The notes beneath the pieces were generated by a model. It saw only the letters and a list, made by a program, of their open reading frames with translations, did not search any database and was not told the origin of the DNA. A program made the position numbers and the translations under genes. From NCBI GenBank assembly GCA_030265145.1, contig JARBES010000115.1:16082245-16118393 (forward strand): a stretch of DNA of 36,149 nt, given 5' to 3'. Positions 20,501 to 32,000 of this stretch are shown here, one piece after another; within the stretch, counting starts at the first letter, position 1, and every line of letters starts with the position of its first letter. The stretch is from Strongylocentrotus pallidus (Eukaryota; Echinodermata; Echinoidea; Camarodonta; Strongylocentrotidae).

Positions 20501-23058
20501 ACATTATATTTCTCACATAATTCCAATATTCTGACACTGATGAGAGTAAATATATTTTCATTTGTGCACGATAATGGAGTTATTTTATGTTAAAATCATC
20601 AAATGTGATTTTATTCTTAAAAACAGAAAATACATTTTGTGCTTCTATGGAAAGCAAGTTATGATTGGACAGGACCTGCCTTAAGAGAATGTAAGAGCGA
20701 ACGAAAAATGTATGATGAGAATGCAATTTTGAGCATTCAGACTTTTGGAAAATTGTATTAAGGTACACACCCAGAGATAAATCAAAATGCAATCACTGTT
20801 ATTTATTATGCAGACAGTCAGCAATGCATTGCCCAATCAGACACAAACGGAGATCTCGGAGAGTGGTCGGGAAGCATTCGGTCAGCCAACTTTGGCCGAG
20901 TGGCGTACCCGAACAACGAGGACTGCCAATGGGTCATTCGGCTCTCACTCGGCTCCAGAATCTCACTGCATTTCAAAGCGTTTGAATTGGAACAGCCTAG
21001 TGGTGGCAGATGCTACGATTTCGTTGAGGTTTATAATTTTGTCTTATTTTGAAAGGTTAAAGGGATTTAAGTAAAAGAAGAAGAAGAAGAAGAAGAAGAA
21101 GAAGAAGAAGAAGAAGAAGAAGAAGAAGAAGAAGGAGAAGAAGAAGATGAAGAAGAAGAAGAAGAACGAAGGAGAAGAGGAAGAAGAAAAGAAGAAGAAG
21201 AAGAAAAATAAGAAGAAGGAGAAGAAGAAATAAAGAATGCTGTGTTTGGTTAATCAGAAATAGACATTTGTAAATTCATCAAAATACCAAATGTCTTTTT
21301 TTCTAATTAATATATGCTCTACTGACTGATACACAAGAAAATAACATTGCGGCAAGCCGAATTTCGATGAACTTACTTTGCTAAAAAATAGCCTTTACAA
21401 AAGTGATGTATATAAGATCGAAGGACAATTTTGTTCCAACAAACTTGGTATATAATTTGTTATACTTCAAATATTCTGGCTTCTTAGTTCTATTTTGGGG
21501 GAATTTTTATGGCGTTTCTATTCCGTCTAAAGGAAAGTACAGAAAAAGTGTGAATTGGAGAAAAGGGGTTCTTTTGTATATAAACAAATTCTGTCAATAC
21601 AAAATTCATGTTCATTTTGTTTTCCACAATAATAAAAGTACAAACAAGTACAGATGAATACAAAGCCAATTAAGCGAGCAACTACGACAAATCAAAATAC
21701 GATAGAAAAGCCGTCAACAAAATGACATTAACTATTTAACACAAGCAAAAAAACTGAACCAGAATGAAACAAAATTATGTTATTGTCAAGGGAACCAACA
21801 GGAAGATGGTCTTAAAGCTTTCGGCACCGAACAAAAAAATAAGAGAAGTGTTCAATTCTAGTATAATAATGCTAACTGATACGTTTAATTATTAATTATA
21901 TCAGCACAAATTAGTCAGTTACATTCTGATAACGATAGATATAAATAGATATTGAATAATACAGCGATATTAGTGTGGTCAATGATAATTAACAATAATT
22001 TCTTTTGAAAAAGTGATATAAATAAACAAAAAAAAGCAAACAAGAAATGATGTTTTTTCATCTCTAGATTTTTGACGGTGGAAGCACGAATGCACCATCT
22101 CTTGGTATCTTCTGCGGGTCGACGATACCGCCGGATATGACGTCAGCAGGACACGAAGTGACTGTAAGGTTCCAGTCGGACAACACACAGGGGTTCAGCG
22201 GATTTGAACTGGAATACACAGGTCTGTATATAATATATTGCATTTTGGTGAAGGATCATAAGTTAAGAAAAGAAGTGGAAGAAGAAGGAGGAGGATGAAG
22301 AAGAAGAAGAAGAAGAAGAAGGAAAGAATAAGAAGAAGAAGAAAAGGAAGGAGAGGAGAAGAAGGAGAAAAGGAAGAGGAGGAGGAGGGGAAGAGATCGA
22401 TGAAGACTGAGGAGTATGTTTGAAGCTAGTAGGTGAGAGAGAGAGAGAGAGAGAGAGAGAACAACATACATATTCTACTGAAAAAGTGAAAAGATCACGG
22501 ATGTTTGAATTTCATCAACAAAGGGAATTGTTTCAATTTAATTTTAATTAGAAAATATAAATATTTCAGAAATAATGTCTAGAGGGATGTTTTGTTTTTA
22601 AATAGAGATTCTGGTTACTCATTGTCACCTGTCTTTCCTCCAGTGATTTCGAAGCAGACAAAACCGAAGGCCTAAAAGAATCACTTGGATTGGTAAAGTG
22701 CAAATGGGCTTGCCTACCAATTTTTAAGGAAGGTAGAAGCCCTAAATATACACACTCTCTCTGATTCTGTCATTTCAGGAGGTTGTTCTGCAGTCTCGAT
22801 CCCCCTCGCAGCCGACGAGACCGTCACCATCGAGTCTCCCCTTTACCCGGCCGCTCCCCAGTCCCAGCCGGCATGCAGTTGGTCCCTCGAAGTACCCGAT
22901 GGATACTATGTCGAAGTTGAATTCACCAACTTCCAACCGAGCAGCGATTCGTGTGATGACACAGCGGTTAAGGTAGGGGAAATCAAAGGCATTTAACACT
23001 CTTCATCAGGAGCAGATCGAGGGTTTTGAAACAAGATGGAAAGAAAGAAAGAAAAGAG

Positions 23059-23090
<32 letters not shown>

Positions 23091-26000
23091 ATGGAGATAG
23101 GAGGGCATATCAAATTCCGGAAAGTCTCAAGGAAAGCAATTTTCATAATTCTAAGGTGTTGTGCTTAACAACAAAAAAGGAAAGGAAAGAAAGGAAAAAT
23201 AGGTTATCGCCTTTTACAGGCGCGTTTGGGGTCTAATTTTGGTGGACACTAATTTTAAGAAATCCATGGTTGTGTTTTCAAGGGTTACAGTCTAGTTGTG
23301 CCCCTGCCCCTTATTCCGCTGATGCCCTTTGGCACCACCGTCATTTCTTACAAATTAAACCAATATTGAAACGGGTGGTGGAGGGTAACCCCCTTCCAAT
23401 TCACCCCTCCCCCGGGTTTGGATGTTAAGACATTTAGACATCACGTTTGAAATTATGTCAACGATGAGTTCGTTTCAAGATCTCGACATTTCATAAGCGA
23501 TTGTTCGTTTGCCTGCAATAGAAATAATATATCTGACCATATCATGTAATTCTATCAAAGATTTCTATCATCAAATAATAAGAATCTGTATCCGATTTTA
23601 TGATTCAAATTTGATATACATTCACACTACCGAATTTATCTCCATAGGTTTATGATGGAGACGTCTCGCTGTCTGGCCTTTTGATGACGGTTTGTCCTGA
23701 CACGACAGCGCCATCGAATCTGATGTCGACTACCAAGTCCCTGGTCATAGTTTTCGAAAGTAGTCAAGACACATCCCTCGTATTCTCTATCCAAGGCACA
23801 GCAAGTAAGCGCTTTGTGTTACTATCTTGTTTGCCATAAAGCTGGAATAATTGTTACCTGTCTTCATAAAATGATTGTGACATTAAGATTTATTCTTGAT
23901 AGAAATAGTTTATATATTATCAGAGCTTTATTTATCAAGAATAAATCATTATTGTCACAATCATTTCATGACGAAGTAAGAAAATTATTCCAACTTTATT
24001 GGCAGTATCGTAGTTATAATTTGACTGGAATATGATATGATTTAGACATGTTATTCTATGCAGACTCTCAAACAAGTTTTTGTGAAATAAATGATAACAA
24101 TAGTAGTCATATTTGAACCGCTTAAAACTACGTTGGCACTACATTGAAACCATCCGTACATGTGCCTCCATTTAGACAGGGGTTGGTGGAGCACACATGC
24201 CAATCACACTGGGTGTACCCAGTTAACACTTGGGTGGAAAGTGGCTAATGTAGTTCAATGTCTTGCCAAAGAACATTAGTGACACGGGGGGACTCGAACC
24301 GTGAACCGTTTGATCTAAAGTCCGGTGACGTACATTGTATCCACTAGACCACCACACTACTACGGGAAAAATATGTTTAAATTGTGTATATTTCAAATAC
24401 ATTTTCTTCCTTTTTTCTAGCAGGGGATGAAAATTGATTTCCCGTTAGACCAAATTGAATAGTGTGATATGGCAAGATGCTGACAAAATGTGCAGAGCAT
24501 TTCTCAACAAGCGTTTAAAACAAAACGAGACAACAAAAAAATAGACCCCTGGAACCAAATACTCCATATACTATTATACACAATTATTTCGTTCCTGTTT
24601 TCACGAAGTGACGGTAGTGAGAAAAATCCGCACGCAAATTGTATGCGATTTTCATTCACTTCGTGAAAATAGGGACGATTTGCTCAACTAGTCAGAAAAA
24701 CTTTAGACAGTTCATTCTAAATAAAACTTTGATGAGAGCATGTTAACTCTACATTTGTTGTTAACGTGTAATTCCTGATGTAAAGAGAAATTCAAGAAGA
24801 GGCTGACATAAAATGAAGGGAAACAAAAATCAAGTATTTCTCTTGTTTAGGAGTGCTACCCTGCTCTTCAAGCCCTTGTCTGTCTGGTGGATCCTGCTCA
24901 GACCATTTACAGCTCACTCCTCCCACCTACCAGTGCGCATGCCCGTCAGCATACGTAGGTGCGCAGTGCGAGACGGAGGTCGATGAATGCGCATCCAACC
25001 CATGCAGTACGAATGCGCAACAGTGCATCGACCAATTGGATAGCTTCGAATGCGTTTGCAGTTCAGGATTCACAGGTGTCTTGTGCGAAACAGGTATATT
25101 ATTTTGTTCTATATAGTTTATTAAAACCTTTTTCTATGCCTACTTATCATAATAAGTTTTAAATAATTCCATTGAAGTATATCATCTATAGAGTAGGGCC
25201 TACAACTCCTACATTTCCACCATGTACATTAGGCCTCTGACTCACTGCCTACTTACCATTGGCAACGCATACATTACAGTTACTTTTCTTACCATGAGGT
25301 TCCTTTACCTGTGCGTTCCATTTTCACTAGAATAAGATTTTACAGAAGATTACAACAGACACTTACACGTATGCGAGCGGTTTTGGGCACCTGGGTCGGG
25401 CGGGCCTGGGGTCGGGGGACTTGATCGATTTTCTCGTATTTCGTTGATCATCTGATCTTTGTACTCAACTCATACTGATATCACTTGGTAGATGTTTGGT
25501 AATATGATTATTTCTATTCGTTAATGATTGGGATTAGTTAGATATAACATTATTTTTAATGCTATTTTCTTACCTTTTTCCTTCGCCATCAAATTGACAG
25601 ATATCAACGAATGCAGTAGTCCAGATGTGTGCTTCAATGGTGGCGTTTGTATCAACAACGAAGGCTCCTTTGAATGCCAGTGTGCTGGTGGTTTTATTGG
25701 ACAATTCTGCGAAACGGGTAAACAGGAATATATTTTTTTTTTGCCTTTTTCTTCAATGTCTTTCATTCCAGGTGACTTTTGCATTTTGTTTCTTTGTTAC
25801 CTTGTTACCTCTATAAAAATAAAACAAAGTATCAATACTTAAGTTCTTTTTGTTTTGTTAGGTTGTTTGTTGTAGGTTTTCATTTAACTACATTATCTCA
25901 ACCCTACAACACAAACTCTACATCAATAAAGAAAGGCATCGTAAATGTTTTATTTCATAGCTGCAGCGCTCAATATTATGGTTTGCATTTCTTCATATGA

Positions 26001-29000
26001 TCAGATAGGTTTACGTGAAAATTCTCCTTCACTGTTGATTTTCCACCGAGTAATGATAATATGTGATTTGAGCTGCTGAAGACAGGGTGTTATGGAGAAT
26101 TTGTGTCTCAAGGTCCATTTAAATATCGCCCTAACGACCATCAACCTATGGGACTTACCTAGATAGATATATAAGAGAATGATAGGATTATTAGTATTTT
26201 CATTCTTTTTGTCCAGATATCAATGAATGCGACGAGAACCCTTGCCAAAATGGAGGGTCTTGTACGAACGAAGCAGGTGACTTTTCCTGTGATTGTACAA
26301 CGGGATTTGAGGGTGCTACGTGTGCAGAAGGTAAATTCCATCAAGATTGTAATCAGCATTTTAGATAAAATAATGAATTATAACGTACAATCACTAAAGC
26401 ATGTCACGTGGCATAGGCACACTACACGATGTTTTGTATTGTGTGTTCCTAGTTATCAATAAACCGAGTATATGAATTTGAATTAAAATGATGATGACAA
26501 TTAATCTGAAATAGCAGTGACGGAAGTTCATTATCATGGTCAAGTATTTAGGAATTTGAGACTGTTCGACAATTTTTTTTTCTTCAACTTCATGCCTAAA
26601 TTGTTCAATTGACAGATACAAATGAATGCTTGCAGTCGATGACGGAAGCTGATTATTATGGTCAGGTATTTAGGAATCTAAGACTGTTCGATAAGTTTTT
26701 GTTCTTCAACTTCATGCTTAAATTGTTTAATTGACAGATACAAATGAATGCTTGCAGTCAAACACATTATGCCAGAACGGAGGTCAATGCGTCAACTCAG
26801 AGGGATCCTACCGATGCGAGTGCCTTGCGACATACACAGGACAGCACTGCCAGGAAGATGTCGACGAGTGTGCAGCTAACCCCTGTGGTAATGGAGGGAC
26901 TTGCTCCAACACTTTCGGTTCCTATCTCTGCTCCTGCACTGATGGATTTGAAGGACTGAACTGCGAAAGAGATGTGAACGAGTGCGCCCTCTCACCATGC
27001 CTGAACTGGGGGACCTGCGTCAACACCCCCGGGTCGTACCACTGCAGTTGCTCGGAAGCGTACACGGGGAAGTTCTGTAATGAGGATGCAGATGAGTGCG
27101 AAAATGACCCATGTTTGAACGGTGGGACCTGCTCCAATACGATCGGATCCTATCGATGTGAATGTCCATCGTCTTCAACGGGGAAGAACTGTGACGTAGA
27201 CGTCAACGAATGCCTCAACAGCCCTTGCCAGAATGGCGGAAGCTGCGTAGATACTGTTGGCTCCTACTCCTGCGCCTGTACATCATACTACACTGGAGAA
27301 CATTGCGACGTCGACGTTCAAGAATGTGAAACCGACCCCTGTTTAAACGGAGGGACCTGTTCTAACACGATCGGTTCTTACAGTTGTCAGTGCATGCCGG
27401 GGTATGAAGGTCGCAACTGTGAGCTTGATAGGGACGAATGTGAAAACAACCCCTGCCTTAACGGTGGGAGTTGCACTAACACGATGGGTTCGTACACATG
27501 CACTTGTCCACCATCTTACTTCGGTTATAACTGTGCCGATGACGTCAACGAGTGCGATGCCGATCCTTGTTCCAACGGTGGTACATGCACCAACCTTGTT
27601 GGTTCTTATCGATGCGGGTGTACTGCTGCTTTTACAGGACAGCACTGTGAAGATGATGTTGACGAGTGTCAAAGCCTCCCATGCAAGTTCGGAGGTACCT
27701 GTACAAATACTTTTGGCTCCTACGTCTGTCAATGCATCCCATCTTTCTCAGGACAGGACTGTGAGGTTGACACTGATGAATGCACTACCGTACCCTGCCT
27801 AAATGGAGGCACTTGCTCTAACAGCTTCGGTTCCTACGCCTGTACTTGCACGTCATCTTACACGGGTCGGCACTGCGAGGAGGACGTTGATGAATGTGAA
27901 AACAACCCCTGCTTGAATGGAGGGACCTGTTCTAACAGTATTGGATCCTACCATTGCCAGTGCACCCAGCGATTTGGGGGACCCAACTGCGGTGATGACG
28001 TCGATGAGTGCGAAATCAACCCCTGTATGAACGAAGGAACCTGTTCTAATTTCCATGGGACTTATCAATGTGAATGCAGAGGCCTGTTCGCTGGGCCACA
28101 TTGCGAAGAAGGTGATTATCTTTTTGTTCTTCCCAACTCTGATCATAGTGAAATAATAATGATAAGCGAAATTTCAAGGAAAATCGAGTTCATGAATTGT
28201 CATTAGGTGACTAGGCGTTTCTTTAAGGCGGTCATCGTTTCATTAAAGCAAAAATATCATATAAGTTTTTGTTGGTTCTATGGTTCATTTAAATATTATC
28301 TTAAACTCAACCTCATCATTGTGACACAGAGCACAAAGTATCGACAAAAGGATGCAGTATGTTTATTTTAACACAACGACATTTTAATTATTATCTGAGG
28401 GAATGTAATTAGGTTTAAGTCATATGCCATTACTTCGAAATCTGTTTTAACAAATTTAATCTTTCAAACCAGCAGTCTCGTGGACTTTCCGACGAGTTAT
28501 CAGAATGTCCACGACTACCACGAGAATGAGACCGTCGTTCTAATGACCCATATGATTAGAAGGGCATTTATTCTTTAGAATATTCTGAAGGTCCAGGATG
28601 AAATCTGTAGTCCTATAATACTTAGATCAAGTGAAGAGTCCCGGACTGTTATTCAATGCTGCCGTTTTTGTTTATCTCACAGACGTGGACGAATGTCTAG
28701 GAAACCCCTGTCACAATGGAGGTACCTGTCACAACATACACGGCGGATTCACGTGTACTTGTATCGATACTCTGACTGGTTCAACATGTGAAAACGGTCA
28801 GTACCAACACAAAAACAACGATGTTTCAAAATGTAGATATCTGGTTCAAACCAACAAGACAAATGATCCATAATCCACCTTTTCTTTTCCTAATAAAGAA
28901 AATGTATACGATTTTTAATGCAATTTTCTATCAACATGATCAATGATATGTATCGTCGTTTGGTGTGTGGATTACTTTATAATATCGATGTGTAAACCTT

Positions 29001-32000
29001 TAAATATGGTGACTAGTTTCATACCAACAGTCGAGCCTATTTCGCTTCCCACAAACTTTTGTCGACAAGAAATGCTTCAAGAAAATATTTAGAAGTAGAA
29101 TTCACTGAATTAATATGTGATCGTTAATCAATTATTCTGAATTTCATTTGTGGGTCTTGATGGACTTTGTTGCCCATACATTTCGAATACTTTCTTCACG
29201 AAACGATTGTGACAATATGATTTATTCTTGATAAACAAAGTTTAAAGCTAATCAGACCTTTATTGACCACTGACAATGACTGTCCATTAATGATGGATCA
29301 ATAACGTTCTGAGAAAATATAAACTTTATCTATCAAGAATAAATCACATTGTCTCAATCATTTCATGAAAAGGGGCAAGAAAAAAAATATTTCCAGTCTA
29401 TGGGCAACAATGTATGAATCATTACTAGAACATAGTAAATATATAAATAAGGATATAGAATACATTCATTCTGCTGTATGATTCTGTATGCGTTATGCAA
29501 TCGAATGTATATCATATTCTATTTGCCAGATCTTGACGAATGTGCACTTTACACCCCTTGTGAGAATAGCGCCACCTGCGTCAACGAAGAGGATGGGTAC
29601 AGCTGCATATGTGCACCAGGATTCCAGGGACCCACCTGCTCACAAGGTACTCATAGAGATCAAAAGAATTCTCACTGACGCGCCCTCTACTTCATCCTTT
29701 ATTTTTCTTGTTTTGTAGTATTTGTTATTGTATTCATTTAATACATGTACATCATACAAATACAAATTATTTCAAATTGCATTCCGTAACTTATAGAGTA
29801 ATGATTCCCACGATACATGTTAGGACAAAACTTAATACTGACAGTATGGGTTGCTTGATACTGTATTCTCCGACGCCGAAAGGAGAAGGAGGAGGAGGGG
29901 GAAGAAGAAGAAGAAGAAGAGGAAGAAAAAAGGAAGAAGAAGAAGAAGAAGATGAAGAAGAGGTAGAAAAAAGAAGAAGAGGAAGAAGAAGAAGAAGAAG
30001 GAGAAGAAGAAGACGATGAAGAAGAAGAGGGAAGAGACGAAAAAGAAGAAGAAGAAGACGAAACAGGAAATATGTGTCTCAACCAATTTATAATAATACA
30101 TTTTGGCACCCGGAGAGATAGAGAAGACGAAACAGGGGAATCTTTGATCATGTTTACCGGACAGAAACTGTCATTCTTTTAAATATATTTGCTTGTTTTT
30201 TGTCTTGCTCGGTAGACATCGATGAGTGTGCCTTGGCCAGACCTTGCCTGAATAAAGCTCGTTGTACCAATAACTTTGGTGGCTACACGTGTGCCTGTGG
30301 GCAGAACTTCACTGGTAAAAACTGCGGAGTTGGTAAGGAGAATTTCAGTCATACCCTATTTGCACGAATGTGTGAACATCTTTGATGTTATCTACGAGGA
30401 TATGTGCGGTAGCTATACGTTGACTACATGCACAATTATTGTTTAAAGTATTCCACAAAGTCCCATTTGATTTGATTTGACTTCAACCAAAATCATATAG
30501 CTTTATTTCAACATGGTGGTCCTCAACAAATAAAACGCCGTTCTTTTTAGGGGCTCTGTATAAAAAAGAATACATCAAAATTCACTGATACATATAGGAT
30601 ACAAATTAAAATTCGTTTCTCGCTCTCTTGGGGCTTCCTTTCTCTCTCTATGTTGGTGTCTCCTTGTTTGTCTCGACCTCTCTTCTCTATTCTATACCCC
30701 CCCCCCTCTACTCCTCCCCCTAGATGTCAACGAGTGCACAGCGCAGCCGTGTCGCAACCGAGGGACCTGTATTAATACGTATGGTGGCTTTGCTTGTGTC
30801 TGCACCGAAACATATCAGGGACAACTCTGCAATGAGGGTGAGTATTCCTTTCATTTTATTTCAAAAGGAACATATACAATACTGAAAAAACGTATGTGGC
30901 ATATTGTTGTCTCATGTGCAAGAGCATAATCCATAATATTATTTCATGCTCACACCCAGCATGCGCAATCCGACTCGTTTTACGTACTTTACAAAGAATG
31001 TTGAGCCGTTTTTCTTCAGAGTTCAGATTTAGAGTCAAGTTTTGAAACTATCACAAAAATATGTATTTGGTAAGTTACTATTGATACGCTCAGCCGAATT
31101 TGGCAGACTTATATTTAAAGTGAAATATGGATCCCATCCACTCCCCTCTCCACTTCAGTGTAGCGACCCCTCATTTATCTTTCATATATAATAATATTCT
31201 CATTCTTCTTCTCATTATTATTATTATTATTATTATCATATCTTTTTATTTCTACTATTTAGACGTCAACGAATGCGACATCGCGGGTCGATGCCAGCAC
31301 GGAAGTACATGCGTCAACACGGAAGGCTCTTTCCACTGCGACTGCGCAGACGGGTATGAGGGACAAGTTTGTGAAATCAGTAAGAATAACGTGCCCTTTT
31401 CTTGCCTCCTAGGCTATAATTCAATCATGTTCATGATTTAGTATTTTTTAAAGATTACATTCTATCGTTCACAACCCATGTAATTAGTAATTATGACATA
31501 GAAAACAAAATCAGGATCATGACAAGAAATTTAAACTGTATTTTAGGTTTGTATTTATTTCTACTTGTGTGTATCTAAAGCCCCACTGTCCTACTTGTAG
31601 CTACTTGCTCCCTCTATATTGAAAACTTCCCCAATCGGTGCCTGTTGGTCCCCTATGATCCTCTTTTTCTTATGTTAGTTGAGAGCTGAGTTAATGAGAT
31701 AGCCACCTGTCAGTGACCTCGCTATGTGGTCTAATCCCTTCTGGCCCAGTAGTGTTGACGGTCTTTAAACACCTTTTTATTTCCGAATGCTTATAAATTA
31801 GCTTTGTGCAAATCTTGCCGAAAGAAAAATTCTCGTCATAATTCCATTGAGCTTTGGTTTCAAATATTTTCAGTCACAAATCGTGCGATAAACATTTATT
31901 TCTTCCTCCAGCATAATATTTTAAATGTATAATTTAAATAAAATATCTGATGAATTCGGTATGATAACTTTAATAAACCGTCTGCAAACAGATATTGATG

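Noticed and set aside
26616-26640. Alternative 5' edge of the twelve-EGF exon at the first acceptor copy
   Set aside because: Frame meets a stop at 26732-26734; kept only as a finding on possible alternative splicing.
26922-28146. Antisense open frames of 71-129 codons across the EGF exon
   Set aside because: Mirror images of the periodic cysteine-rich EGF coding sequence; the sense strand gives the conserved protein.
29708-30151. Lys/Arg/Glu-rich (+) and Ser/Phe-rich (-) open frames
   Set aside because: Both come from the GAA/GGA microsatellite in a receptor intron.
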